Below are positions 8,317-17,306 of a DNA stretch of 64,000 nucleotides, piece after piece (the stretch's first letter is position 1; each line of letters begins with the position of its first letter). The position numbers were made by a program, and so were the translations under genes. Below the pieces are notes generated by a model. The model did not search any database and had not been told where the DNA came from. It saw only the letters and a program-made list of their open reading frames with translations. Source of the stretch: Gaiellasilicea sp963850995 (GTDB lineage Bacteria > Actinomycetota > Thermoleophilia > Gaiellales > Gaiellaceae); contig CAWKNQ010000004.1 in assembly GCA_963850995.1 (NCBI GenBank), positions 682,001-746,000 on the forward strand, in the 5' to 3' direction.

Positions 8317-8901
8317 ATGAGGGTCTTCCTCGGCGTCACGGGCGCGTCGGGCGCGCCGTACGCCGCCCGGCTGCTGCGCGCGCTCGCCGAGTCCGGCTGC
8401 GAGGTCGGGCTCGCGGCGTCGGCCGCCGGGATCGAGGTGCTCGCCACGGAGCTCTACCGCGACGCGTCCCTGCCGCGCGAGGAGGTGCTCGAGCGCTTCA
8501 CCGGCGGGGCGGCGAACGTCACTGTCTACGGCGTCAACGACTTCAAGAGCCCGTACGCGTCCGGCTCGGCGAAGGTGGACGCCTACGTCGTCTGCCCCTG
8601 CTCGATGGCGACGGTCGGCACCCTCGCGGCCGGGGCGATGGCGAACCTGATCCACCGCGCCGCCTCCGTCGCGCTCAAGGAGGGGCGCAAGCTCGTCCTC
8701 GTGCCGCGCGAGACGCCGCTCTCGTCCATCCACCTGAACGGCCTCGCGACCCTGCAGCAGGCGGGAGCGGTGATCCTCTTCGCCGCGCCGGGCTTCTACC
8801 ACGGCGCCGAGACGATCGACGACCTCGTCGACTTCGTGGTCGCGCGGATCCTCGACCAGCTGGGGCTCGACAACACGCTGATCGCCCGGTGGGGCCAATG
8901 A
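8317..8901 (+). CDS. ubiX: UbiX family flavin prenyltransferase
   Basis: Makes prenylated FMN from FMN and dimethylallyl phosphate, the cofactor required by UbiD. 194 residues with the family landmarks: N-terminal GVTGASGAPYA, the CPCSMATVGTLAAGAMANLIHRAASVALKEGRKL core (cited in part: CPCSMATVGTLAAG), LVLVPRETPLSSIHL and PGFYHG. The ATG sits 4 bases after the qcrC stop and the end overlaps ubiE by 4 bases (ATGA). Together with ubiD upstream it would serve the late decarboxylation in the futalosine menaquinone route, where UbiX/UbiD homologs are known to be linked. Confidence 0.95.
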   Translation: MRVFLGVTGASGAPYAARLLRALAESGCEVGLAASAAGIEVLATELYRDASLPREEVLERFTGGAANVTVYGVNDFKSPYASGSAKVDAYVVCPCSMATVGTLAAGAMANLIHRAASVALKEGRKLVLVPRETPLSSIHLNGLATLQQAGAVILFAAPGFYHGAETIDDLVDFVVARILDQLGLDNTLIARWGQ

Positions 8902-9581
8902 CGCACGAGAGCGGGACGCTCCCCGCGGAGGGCGTGCGCGCCATGTTCGACCGGATCGCGCCGGTCTACGACGTGATGAACCGGGTGATGACGGTCGGTC
9001 TGGACCAGCGCTGGCGGAGGTTGACGGTCCAATCGGTCGTCCGGCCGGGAGATCGTGTTCTGGACGCGTGCTGTGGCACCGGGGACCTGGCCGTCGCCGC
9101 CCGCGCGGCCGGCGGCGACGTGGTCGGGCTCGACTTCTCCGAGCGGATGCTGGAGCGGGCGCGGCTGAAGGACGGGACCGTCGAGTGGGTGCGCGGCGAC
9201 CTGCTCGCGCTGCCCTTCGAGGACGCGTCGTTCGACGCGGCGACGGTCGGCTTCGGCGTCCGCAACGTCGCCGACCTCGAGCAGGGGCTGGCCGAGCTGC
9301 GGCGCGTGCTCCGTCCCGGCGGCCGGGTCGGCGTGCTCGAGATCACGCGTCCGCGCGGGCCGCTGCGGCTCTTCTTCCGGCTCTGGTTCGACGTACTGAT
9401 CCCGCTGGCGGGCAAGATCCTCCCAGGTGGCAAGGCATACACGTACCTGCCGGCGAGCGTGCGCCGCTTTCCCGGTCCCGACGACCTGGCCGCGCTCCTG
9501 CGCGCCCAGGGGTTCGCGGACGTGACCTACCGGCGACTCGCCGGCGGGATCGTCGCCCTGCACACGGGACGCGCAGCGTGA
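8898..9581 (+). CDS. ubiE: demethylmenaquinone methyltransferase (UbiE/MenG family)
   Basis: SAM-dependent C-methylation of demethylmenaquinone, the final menaquinone step. 227 residues. Seen: FDRIAPVYDVMNRVMT near the N terminus, the SAM-binding motif LDACCGTGDLAVAA, GLDFSERML, the family motif GFGVRNVADL and GGRVGVLEIT. The ATG at 8898 overlaps the ubiX stop; an upstream in-frame GTG at 8889 is possible but less natural. The 3' end overlaps the polyprenyl synthase GTG by 4 bases. Because menaquinone genes surround it, menaquinone rather than ubiquinone is the expected substrate. Confidence 0.94.
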   Translation: MTHESGTLPAEGVRAMFDRIAPVYDVMNRVMTVGLDQRWRRLTVQSVVRPGDRVLDACCGTGDLAVAARAAGGDVVGLDFSERMLERARLKDGTVEWVRGDLLALPFEDASFDAATVGFGVRNVADLEQGLAELRRVLRPGGRVGVLEITRPRGPLRLFFRLWFDVLIPLAGKILPGGKAYTYLPASVRRFPGPDDLAALLRAQGFADVTYRRLAGGIVALHTGRAA

Positions 9582-10483
9582 CGACGCTCGAGGAAGTCCG
9601 GGCGCTGCCGGGCCTGGAGGCGTACATGGACGAGGTCGAGGACAGGCTCGCCGCCGCGGTCGCCTCGCACGGTGGCCGGGAAGCCGAGGTCGGCGCCGGC
9701 GCGCTCGAGGCAGGCGGGAAGAGGCTGCGGCCGATGCTTGCGTTCCTCTCGACGCCGCCCGGCGGGCAGCCGCCGGTTGCCGCCGGCGTCGCGGTCGAGC
9801 TCGTGCACATGGCGACGCTCGTCCACGACGACCTGATCGACGGCGCGAGGATCCGCCGCGGGAAGACCTCGGCGTGGGCCGCCCACGGCGCCCCCGCCGC
9901 CCGCGCGACCGGCGACTTCCTCTTCGCGCGTGCGTTCGCGGAGCTCGCGGCGACAGGGGACGTCGACGCGGTCGCGCTGCTGGCCCGCGCCTCGCTCTGC
10001 CTCGCCCGCGGCGAGGCGCTGCAGCGCCGGCAGCGGAACGACCCCGACACGCCGGTGGAGTCGTACCTCGAGCGCTGCGCGCTCAAGACCGGGATGCTCT
10101 TCGAGGCGGCGTGCTCGCTCGGCTCCGGCGGCCCGCTCGCCCGCTTCGGCCTCAAGCTCGGCGTCGCCTTCCAGATCGCGGACGACATCCTCGACTGCTC
10201 CGGCGACACGAGCGAGACCGGCAAGGTCGCCGGCACCGACCTGCGTGAGGGCACGCCGACGCTGCCGCTCCTGCTCGCCGCGCGCGAGGACGCCGTCGTG
10301 CACGCTGCGCTCGCCGGCGGCCCACTCGAGGGCGTGCTCGTCCGCGTCGCCGCGACCGGCGCTCTCGAGCGGGCCCGCGAGGTGGCGCTCGACTACGCTA
10401 GGCAGGCGCGCGAGAGCCTGAACGGGCTTCACCGTGAGGAGCTCGAGTCGCTCGCAGACGCAGTCGTGAACCGGAGACGCTGA
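9578..10483 (+). CDS. polyprenyl diphosphate synthase
   Basis: Trans-isoprenyl diphosphate synthase, expected to make the side chain of menaquinone. 301 residues. The first aspartate-rich motif is HDDLID after VELVHMATL and the second is IADDILD; GGKRLRPML matches the IPP-binding region. The first motif DDLID is the compact bacterial long-chain type with two residues between aspartates. GTG start overlaps ubiE (GTGA), and mqnE starts 7 bases downstream, so it lies inside the menaquinone operon. Chain length cannot be read safely from sequence alone. Confidence 0.92.
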   Translation: MTTLEEVRALPGLEAYMDEVEDRLAAAVASHGGREAEVGAGALEAGGKRLRPMLAFLSTPPGGQPPVAAGVAVELVHMATLVHDDLIDGARIRRGKTSAWAAHGAPAARATGDFLFARAFAELAATGDVDAVALLARASLCLARGEALQRRQRNDPDTPVESYLERCALKTGMLFEAACSLGSGGPLARFGLKLGVAFQIADDILDCSGDTSETGKVAGTDLREGTPTLPLLLAAREDAVVHAALAGGPLEGVLVRVAATGALERAREVALDYARQARESLNGLHREELESLADAVVNRRR

Positions 10484-10490
10484 GACACTG

Positions 10491-11597
10491 ATGGCCACTC
10501 TTGCCCGCACAGCCACGCTCGACCCGATCTGGGACAAGGTCGAGGCCGGCGAGCGGCTCGACTTCGAGGACGGGCTGGCGCTCCTCGAGACCGACGACCT
10601 GCTCGGCCTGGGCGAGCTCGCCGACCGCGCCCGGCGGCTGCGCGGCGGCACGGACGAGGTCTACTTCGTCCAGAACCTCTATTTGAACCAGACGAACGTC
10701 TGCCGCGTGAAGTGCAAGTTCTGCGCCTTCGCCGCCACGCGCAAGCAGGAGCACGCGTACACGATCTCGACGGAGGAGCTGGTCGAGGACGCGGTGCGCC
10801 AGCGCGAGCTGACGGGCTTCACCGAGATCCACATGGTCAACGGCGAGAACCCGCACGTCGACTTCGACTTCTACGTCGACACCGTGCGGGCGCTGAAGCG
10901 CGCGCTCCCGGACGTCCACCTGAAGCTCTACACGGCCTCCGAGATCCACCACATGACCACGCTGTCGGGGCTCTCGCACGAGGAGGTGCTGCGCGAGCTG
11001 AAGGAGGCCGGGCTCGGCTCCCTCCCGGGCGGCGGCGCCGAGGTGTTCGCAGAGCGCGTGCGCAAGCTGGTCGCGCCCGGCAAGGAGCACCCGGACTTCT
11101 GGTTCCGGACGCACGACGCGGCGCACAGGCTCGGGATCCCGACGCACTGCACGCTGCTCTACGGCCACGTCGAGACCTACGAGGAGCGAGTCGACCACTT
11201 GCTCCGGCTCCGCGCGCAGCAGGACGAGACCGGCGGCTTCCTCGCGTTCATCCCGCTCGCCTTCCATCCGGAGAACACGGTGTTCGAGCGGCGGGGCTGG
11301 CGGCACACGACCGGCGCGGACGACCTGAAGATGCTCGCGGTCTCGCGCCTGCTGCTCGACAACGTCCCGAACGTGAAGGCCTACTGGATCATGATGGGGA
11401 TGCCCCTCGCCGCGGTCGCGCTCCATTTCGGCGCCAACGACGTTCAGGGCACCGTCGTCCGCGAGGAGATCTTCCACGCCGCGGGCGCGACCACGGAGAC
11501 CGAGCAGAAGATCGACCAGCTCGTCCGCTTCGTCAAGGACGCCGGTCGTATTCCGGTCCAGCGCGACACGCTCTACAACGAGCTGCGCCGATGGTGA
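10491..11597 (+). CDS. mqnE: aminodeoxyfutalosine synthase
   Basis: Radical SAM enzyme that joins 3-[(1-carboxyvinyl)oxy]benzoate (the MqnA product) to SAM to make aminodeoxyfutalosine. 368 residues. The 4Fe-4S/SAM motif is CRVKCKFCAF (CxxxCxxC), followed by ITGFTEIHMVNGENP-like text (GFTEIHMVNGENPH), LKEAGLGSLPGGGAEVF, HCTLLYGHVETYEERV and a C-terminal VQRDTLYNEL. It differs from MqnC by the MVNGENPH segment and substrate-binding part. It overlaps mqnA by 7 bases. Confidence 0.95.
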   Translation: MATLARTATLDPIWDKVEAGERLDFEDGLALLETDDLLGLGELADRARRLRGGTDEVYFVQNLYLNQTNVCRVKCKFCAFAATRKQEHAYTISTEELVEDAVRQRELTGFTEIHMVNGENPHVDFDFYVDTVRALKRALPDVHLKLYTASEIHHMTTLSGLSHEEVLRELKEAGLGSLPGGGAEVFAERVRKLVAPGKEHPDFWFRTHDAAHRLGIPTHCTLLYGHVETYEERVDHLLRLRAQQDETGGFLAFIPLAFHPENTVFERRGWRHTTGADDLKMLAVSRLLLDNVPNVKAYWIMMGMPLAAVALHFGANDVQGTVVREEIFHAAGATTETEQKIDQLVRFVKDAGRIPVQRDTLYNELRRW

Positions 11598-12358
11598 GGC
11601 TCGGCCGCATCTCGTACGTGAACATGGCTCCGGTCTTCCATCGGCTGAACGCCGACGTGGAGGAGGTCCAGGGCGTCCCGACCGAGCTGAACCGGCAGCT
11701 GCTCGACGGCCGGCTCGACCTGGCGCCGATCTCGTCGATCGAGTACGCGCGCCATGCCTCGACGCTGCGGATCCTGCCGCGCATGTGTGTCTCGTCGGAG
11801 GGCGCCGTCGACTCGATTCAGATCGTCTCGCGCATCCCCTTCCCGCAGATCCGCTCGATCGCGGTCACCGCGGAGAGCGCGACCTCGGTCGTCCTGGCGA
11901 AGGTGCTGTTGCCGCACGCGGCGCACGTCCCGCTCGAGCAGGAGGCGGATGCGAAGCTCCTGATCGGCGACGCGGCGCTCCGGAGCGCGTTCGAGGATCC
12001 GACGCCGCACTACGACCTGGGCAAGCTCTGGCTCGAGAAGACGGGCTTGCCGATGGTCTTCGCGGTCTGGGCAGCGCCGGAGCCCGTCGCGGAGGGCGTC
12101 GCCGAGCTCGAGCACGCGCTCGTCTCGAGCGTCCGGCTCGCCCGCGCAGAGCCCGAGGTGCTCGCCTACGAGGCGAGCGAGCGCTACGGCTACCCGCCCG
12201 GCTTTCTCGCGCGCTACTTCGAGAAGCTGCGCTACTCGTTCGGGCCGCGGGAGCGCGCCGGCTTCTACACGTTCCTCGAGATGGCGCGTGACGTCGGCCA
12301 GCTCGAGCACGTGCCGGAGCTTCGCTTCGTCAACAGGCGGGATCCGGTGGAGGCATGA
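11591..12358 (+). CDS. mqnA: chorismate dehydratase
   Basis: First step of the futalosine menaquinone pathway: removes water from chorismate to give 3-[(1-carboxyvinyl)oxy]benzoate. 255 residues with a periplasmic-binding-protein-like fold but no signal peptide, as usual for MqnA. Seen: RLGRISYVNMAPVFHRL at the N terminus, LAPISSIEYAR, ITAESATSVVL-like VTAESATSVVLAKVLL, LLIGDAAL and the C-terminal YFEKLRYSFG. ATG at 11591 overlaps mqnE; mqnC starts inside its last codons (ATGA). Confidence 0.95.
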   Translation: MVRLGRISYVNMAPVFHRLNADVEEVQGVPTELNRQLLDGRLDLAPISSIEYARHASTLRILPRMCVSSEGAVDSIQIVSRIPFPQIRSIAVTAESATSVVLAKVLLPHAAHVPLEQEADAKLLIGDAALRSAFEDPTPHYDLGKLWLEKTGLPMVFAVWAAPEPVAEGVAELEHALVSSVRLARAEPEVLAYEASERYGYPPGFLARYFEKLRYSFGPRERAGFYTFLEMARDVGQLEHVPELRFVNRRDPVEA

Positions 12359-13458
12359 CGGCGCTCGAGACCCGCACCGTGGACGAGGTGCTCGCGAAGG
12401 CGCTCGACGGCGAGCGGATCTCGGACGGCGAGGCCGTCGCGCTGCTTCGCTCGCGGGAGCTCGTCCCGATCGGGCGCGTCGCGGACGAGCTGCGCAACCG
12501 CAAGGTCGATCCCGGCCGGATCACGTTCATCGTCGACCGCAACCTCAACTACACGAACATCTGCGTCACCGACTGCGACTTCTGCGCCTTCTACCGGCGC
12601 CCGGGCGACCGGAGCGAGGGCTACCTGCTGCCGAAGCCGGTCATCTTCAAGAAGATCGAGGAGACGCTCGCGATCGGCGGCACCGGCGTGCTGATGCAGG
12701 GCGGCCACCATCCCGATCTCGGGATCGAGTACTACGAGGATCTCTTCAGCTCGATCAAGCAGCGCTACAAGATCCACCTGCACGCGCTCTCTCCCCCGGA
12801 GATCCAGCACATCGCGCGGCGTTCGCGCTTGACCGTGTGGGAGACGCTGCAGCGCCTGCGCGACTCCGGCCTCGACTCGGTGCCGGGCGGCGGCGGCGAG
12901 ATCCTGGTCGACCGCGTGCGGCGCATCATCGCGCCGAAGAAGACGACCTCGTCGGAGTGGCTCGACGTGATGCGCCACGCGCACAAGCTGGGCATGTCGA
13001 CGACCGCGACGATGATGTACGGCCACGTCGAGACCGTCGAGGACCGCGTCGAGCACATGCGCCGGATCCGGGAGCTCCAGGACGAGACGCGCGGCTTCCG
13101 CGCCTTCATCTCCTGGACGTTCCAGCGCGACGGGAACCGCCTCGACGACGTCGTTCGCGACGAGGACCGGCCGACCTCGTTCGACTACCTGCTCACGCAG
13201 GCCGTGTCGCGGATCTACCTCGACAACGTCGACCACATCCAGAGCTCGTGGGTGACGCAGGGACTGAAGATCGGCCAGGTCGCGCTCGGCTTCGGCGCCG
13301 ACGACATGGGGTCCGTGATGATCGAGGAGAACGTCGTCTCGGCCGCCGGCACGACCTACCGGACCTCGACGGAGGAGCTCGTGCACCTGATCCGCTCGGT
13401 CGGGAAGGTCCCCGTGCAGCGGGACACGCTCTACCGCGACGTCAAGGTCTTCGCCTAG
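12355..13458 (+). CDS. mqnC: cyclic dehypoxanthinyl futalosine synthase
   Basis: Radical SAM enzyme forming the spiro-cyclic intermediate after removal of hypoxanthine/adenine from the futalosine. 367 residues. Seen: CVTDCDFCAF (CxxxCxxC), MQGGHHPDLGIEYYEDLF, SVPGGGGEILVDRVR, TTATMMYGHVE, and the carboxy-terminal IEENVVSAAGTTYRTST and VQRDTLYRDV. It is the last gene of the operon: a repeat-filled intergenic region follows. MqnB (nucleosidase), MqnD and a UbiA-type prenyltransferase are not in this window and must be elsewhere. Confidence 0.96.
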   Translation: MTALETRTVDEVLAKALDGERISDGEAVALLRSRELVPIGRVADELRNRKVDPGRITFIVDRNLNYTNICVTDCDFCAFYRRPGDRSEGYLLPKPVIFKKIEETLAIGGTGVLMQGGHHPDLGIEYYEDLFSSIKQRYKIHLHALSPPEIQHIARRSRLTVWETLQRLRDSGLDSVPGGGGEILVDRVRRIIAPKKTTSSEWLDVMRHAHKLGMSTTATMMYGHVETVEDRVEHMRRIRELQDETRGFRAFISWTFQRDGNRLDDVVRDEDRPTSFDYLLTQAVSRIYLDNVDHIQSSWVTQGLKIGQVALGFGADDMGSVMIEENVVSAAGTTYRTSTEELVHLIRSVGKVPVQRDTLYRDVKVFA

Positions 13459-13473
13459 CACCGTCGTCCGCGA

Positions 13474-13626
13474 GGGACATGTCGGGGCCAGGACCCCTCA
13501 TGTCCGCTGTGGACGATGATCGGATTCCGTCCGGTGGCTGTCTGCCGGACATGTGCCGCGCCGTGGGACATGTCGGGGCCAGGACCCCTCATGTCCGGAG
13601 CGGACCTGGCTGGGGTCTGACCCCAG
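13474..13626. repeat. palindromic intergenic repeat block, two 32-bp copies plus a 17-bp palindrome
   Basis: Two identical 32-base units lie at 13474-13505 and 13565-13596. Each begins GGGACATGTC, has a GGGG...CCCC core and ends CATGTCC, so it can fold with GGACATG/CATGTCC arms. A third partial GGACATGTG lies at 13547-13555. A perfect palindrome CTGGGGTCTGACCCCAG follows at 13610-13626. Short phrases GGATTCCGT and GTCCGGAGCGG also recur on both sides of the block. The block fills the 258-base gap between mqnC and the next gene. It resembles dispersed REP-type or stem-loop repeats; a transcript-end role is possible, but no T-run follows. Confidence 0.7.
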
Positions 13627-13716
13627 ACGTGTCCGGAGCGGTCACGGGCGTGCTGTTCGGATTCCGTTAAACCCCTGCAAGGTGGGCCGGGCCTTCGGCT
13701 AGCCTCGGTCGCGGTC

Positions 13717-15562
13717 GTGGTCCGCACAATCCTCATCGGGGGTCTGCTCGCCCTGTTCGCCGCGGTGCCCGCGGCGGCGAAGACGACGACGCTGCTGCCG
13801 GGCGTCACCTACGAGCCTGTCGTCCAGTTCACGCCGCACGGGCCGGTGGCGCTGCACGTCGTCCGCGGTCCGCGCCCGAGCGGGCTCTACGCCCTCCGCC
13901 CCGTGCTCTCGAACGAGTCGATCCAGGGCCTCGAGCGCCTGACCTCGATGCAGAAGCGACTCGCGCCGACCGCGACGATGGTCGGCGTCAACGCCGACTT
14001 CTTCGCGGCTTCCGGCCGTCCGAGCGGCGTGCTGATGCGCGACGGCGTCATCGACAGCCCACCCTTCGGCGACCGCTCCAGCGTCGGCGTCGCGCCCGAA
14101 GGCGCGCTCGACATTCGCCGGGTCGAGTTCTTCGGCACGTGGCGCGGCCTCGGCCAGCGGCGCACCCTCAACGACGTGAACCAATCTCCGGGCGCGAACG
14201 GGATCTCGATCTTCACACCCAGCTACGGCGCCGCCACTCCGGTCCAGGCGGGCACCGCCGAGGTCGTGATCCTGCCGCTGCCGCCGACGACGCCGAACGC
14301 CGACCTCGTCGGCCCCGTGACCGAGATCCGGGGCGGCGGCGGCACGCCGATCCCGCCGGGTGGGGCGGTGCTCGTCGCGCGCGGCACGGCCGCCCAGCGC
14401 CTCGTCGAGGAGTCGCCCGTCGGGACGAGCTTGACGCTGCGGCTCATCTTCCGGCCCGAGTGGACCGGAATCGCGCAGGCGGTGGGCGGCGGCCCCGTCC
14501 TCGTCCGCGACGGCAGTCCGGTCTTTCGCGCCCACGAAGCGTTCACGTCCAGCCAGCTCGCGCCGCGCCACCCGCGCACCGCGGTCGGCCAGCTCGCCGA
14601 CGGCCGGATCGTGATGGTCGTCGCCGACGGCCGTCGGGCCGGGTACAGCGTCGGGATGACGAACTTCGAGCTCGCGCAGACGCTCGTTCGCCTCGGTGCG
14701 GTCACCGCGTCGGCGTTCGACGGCGGCGGCTCCTCGACGCTCGCCTTCGACGGCACGCTCCTGAACCGGCCCTCCGACCCGGGCGGCGAGCGCCCGGCCT
14801 CGACGTCGCTCCAGCTCATGTACTACGGCGCCTACTCGCCGGCCGTGCTGCCCGTCATCTCTCCGAACGGCGACGGCGCCGACGAGACGCAGCGGCCGCT
14901 CTCCTACAAGCTCGTGCGACCGTCGACGGCCACTGCGACCCTGACCGCGCCGGGCGGCGCCGTCGCGTTCACGGAGACCGGGCTGAAGGAGCCCGGGAGC
15001 TACCCCGTCGCGTTCCCGCCCCTGCCGCTCGACCCGACTGTGGAGGCCGCAGCGCCCGCGGAAGGCCAGTGGCAGCTCCAGGTCGACGCCGTCGACGACC
15101 AGGGACGGCCCTCCCGGGCGGTGCAGAAGTTCTCCGTCAACAACACGCTCGGGTTCACGGGCCTTTCCCGGCGCACGCTCGTGCTGCGCCAGGGCGGCAA
15201 GCAGTCGATCGCCGCCGGCGTCACGCTCGACGCGGCCGGCGCGCGTCGTCGTCTCGGTCGAGACCGCCTCGGGCGTCCGGATCGCTCCGATCGCGCTCCG
15301 CCAGGTCCTGCCGGGACGCTTCCGCATCGAGTGGAAGGGCACCATCCGTCGCTCGTTCGTCTACGGCGGCCTGTACCGATTTCGCTTCCGGGCCGTGAAC
15401 GAGCTCGGCGCGGTCGAGCTGACGACGAAGCCGTTCAAGGTCGTCCGCGCGGCGCCGGTGAAGAAGAAGACAGCCGCCGAAGCCGCGCGGCTAGCGTCTA
15501 CCCTGCGCCGGTGCCGGTCGCCTCCATCCTCTCCGAGATCACGGAGCTCCTCACGACCGTGA
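13717..15562 (+). CDS. secreted phosphodiester glycosidase family protein with FlgD-like C-terminal domain, frameshifted near 15241
   Basis: N-terminal signal peptide (ILIGGLLALFAAVPAAA) followed by an NAGPA/phosphodiester-glycosidase domain: VGVNADFFAASGRPSG, GGGPVLVRDG, HPRTAVGQLADGRIVMVVADG and AFDGGGSSTLAFDG. Family members hydrolyse sugar-1-phosphodiester bonds or act on exopolysaccharide and teichoic-type polymers. A C-terminal Ig/FlgD-like domain starts at VISPNGDGADETQ (about residue 380) and is followed by VQKFSVNN. The frame breaks at about 15241: skipping one base gives RVVVSVETASGVRIAP and a beta-rich tail GLYRFRFRAVNELG ending in a lysine-rich stretch. Total about 614 residues. 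The stop at 15560-15562 lies inside dedA. A TAGCCT -10-like element is 11 bases before the GTG. Confidence 0.8.
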
Positions 15563-16194
15563 TCGGCGACTACGGCCTCTACGCCGTCTTCCTCCTGATG
15601 CTGGTCGACGCTGTGCTGCCGGCCGCGAGCGAGGCGGTGATGGTCTACGGCGGCGCCGTCGCCGCGGGCGCCTTCGCCGGCCAGGAGATCGTCCTCTTCG
15701 GGTCGACGCTCGAGCCGGGCTTCGAGGCGTATCTCGCCGTCGCGCTGGCGGGGACGCTCGGCTACCTGGTCGGCTCGCTCGGCGGCTGGTGGATCGGCCT
15801 GCACGGCGGCCGGCCGCTGCTCGAACGTCACGGGCGCTGGCTGCACCTGAACGAGGCCAAGCTCGACCGCGCCGAGCGCTGGTTCGAGCGCTGGGAGGAC
15901 TGGGCCGTCTTCCTCGGCCGGATCACGCCCGTCGTGCGCTCGTTCGTCTCGATCCCGGCGGGTGTCTTTCGCGTCGCGCTCGGCCGCTACACGGTGCTGA
16001 CCTTGATCGGCTCGGCGATCTGGTGCTTCGCGCTCGCCGGGGTCGGCTGGGCGCTGGGCTCCCAGTGGGAGGAGTTCCACCACGCCTTCCGCTACGTCGA
16101 CTACGTGATCATCGGGACGGTCGCGGCAGGGGTGGCCTTCCTGGCGTGGAAGCTCATCCGGCGAGGCGGGAGAACCGCTCCCGACCCCCGATAG
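15511..16194 (+). CDS. DedA family membrane protein
   Basis: Integral membrane protein of the DedA/SNARE-associated (VTT) superfamily, members of which are implicated in lipid-carrier (undecaprenyl phosphate) flipping and envelope homeostasis. 227 residues from GTG. Seen: long re-entrant/TM segments (GLYAVFLLMLVDAVLPAASEAVMVYGG with the conserved acidic residue, LAVALAGTLGYLVGSLGGWWIG) and the signature FLGRITPVVRSFVSIPAGVFR, followed by LIGSAIWCFALAGVGW. TACCCT at 15499-15504 is 6 bases before the GTG, so it can be expressed from its own leaderless promoter although it overlaps the upstream gene. An earlier shared-frame extension upstream belongs to the glycosidase. Confidence 0.92.
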   Translation: MPVASILSEITELLTTVIGDYGLYAVFLLMLVDAVLPAASEAVMVYGGAVAAGAFAGQEIVLFGSTLEPGFEAYLAVALAGTLGYLVGSLGGWWIGLHGGRPLLERHGRWLHLNEAKLDRAERWFERWEDWAVFLGRITPVVRSFVSIPAGVFRVALGRYTVLTLIGSAIWCFALAGVGWALGSQWEEFHHAFRYVDYVIIGTVAAGVAFLAWKLIRRGGRTAPDPR

Positions 16195-16197
16195 ACT
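16192..16197 (+). promoter_or_regulatory. -10 element TAGACT of leaderless aminotransferase promoter
   Basis: TAGACT ends 8 bases before the GTG at 16206. It overlaps the last codon and stop of dedA (16192-16194 is its TAG). No Shine-Dalgarno is present, matching the ubiD arrangement at 4228. Confidence 0.5.
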
Positions 16198-16205
16198 GGC
16201 CAGCC

Positions 16206-17306
16206 GTGAAGATCGACCTCGTCGACGTCAAGGCGCAGTACGCGCCGCTCGTCCCGGAGCTGCGCGATGCCTTCGAGCGCGTGCTCGGGTCGGGCCGGTT
16301 CATCTTCGGCCCCGAAGTGCAGGCGTTCGAGGAGGAAGCCGCCGCGTTCCTCGGCGTCCCGCACGCGATCGGCGTCGCCAACGGCACCGACGCCATCGTC
16401 CTCGCGCTCGAGGCGATGGGAATCGGCCACGCAGGGAATGGAAGAGCCGACGAGGTGATCTGCCCGTCGTTCACGTTCTATGCGACCGCCGAGGCGATCG
16501 TGCGGGCCGGGGCGACACCCGTCTTCGCCGACATCGATCCCGTCACCCTCAACCTCGACCCCGACGACGTCGAGCGCCGGATCACTCCGAGGACGAAGGC
16601 GGTCATGCCCGTGCACCTGTTCGGGCGACCCGCTCCGCTCGCCGAGCTGGCCGCGCTCGGCGTGCCGCTGCTCGAGGACGCTGCCCAGGCCTTCGGCGCC
16701 GAGGGGATCGCGAGGACCGGCGTCTGCTCCACGTTCAGCTTCTTCCCGACCAAGAACCTGTTTGCGTTCGGCGACGGCGGCCTCGTCGCCGCGACCGACG
16801 ACGCGGTGGCCGATCGGGTGCGCCTGCTCCACTTCCACGGCTCGCGCGACAAGCGGACCTTCGAGCTGATCGGGACCAACTCGCGGCTCGACGCGCTCCA
16901 GGCCGCCTTCCTGCGCGTCTCGCTGCCGCACCTCGCCGGCTGGAACGCGTCGCGGCGCGAGGCCGCGGCACGCTACGCGGAGCTCGGGCTCGGCGACGCG
17001 GTCGAGCTGCCGCCCGACGATCCCGGCCACGTCTACCACATGTACGTCGTCCGCTCGACCGAGCGCGACCGCATCGCCGCGGCGCTCGCGGAGCGGGAGA
17101 TCGCCTCGGCCGCGTACTACGTGACGCCGCTCCACCTCCAGCCTGCGTTGCGCCACCTCGGCTGGGACGCGGGCTCGCTGCCCGAGACCGAAAGGGCAGC
17201 CGCCGAGAACATCGCGCTGCCGCTCTGGGGCGGGATCGGGGCAGAGGTGCAGGAGCGCGTCGTCGAGGCGGTCCTGGACGCCGTCGCCGTCGCGTCCCCC
17301 CGGTGA
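16206..17306 (+). CDS. DegT/DnrJ/EryC1/StrS-type sugar aminotransferase
   Basis: PLP-dependent aminotransferase of nucleotide-activated keto sugars, used for amino sugars of surface glycans. 366 residues. Seen: IDLVDVKAQYAPL at the N terminus, SGRFIFGPEVQAFE, GVANGTDAIVLALEAMG, CPSFTFYATAEAI, LEDAAQAFGAE with the PLP aspartate, and the PLP lysine in FSFFPTKNLFAFGDGG. The next gene, a membrane nucleotide-sugar dehydratase/epimerase, overlaps by 4 bases (GTGA) and is its plausible upstream enzyme in the same pathway. The exact sugar cannot be read from sequence. Confidence 0.93.
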   Translation: MKIDLVDVKAQYAPLVPELRDAFERVLGSGRFIFGPEVQAFEEEAAAFLGVPHAIGVANGTDAIVLALEAMGIGHAGNGRADEVICPSFTFYATAEAIVRAGATPVFADIDPVTLNLDPDDVERRITPRTKAVMPVHLFGRPAPLAELAALGVPLLEDAAQAFGAEGIARTGVCSTFSFFPTKNLFAFGDGGLVAATDDAVADRVRLLHFHGSRDKRTFELIGTNSRLDALQAAFLRVSLPHLAGWNASRREAAARYAELGLGDAVELPPDDPGHVYHMYVVRSTERDRIAAALAEREIASAAYYVTPLHLQPALRHLGWDAGSLPETERAAAENIALPLWGGIGAEVQERVVEAVLDAVAVASPR

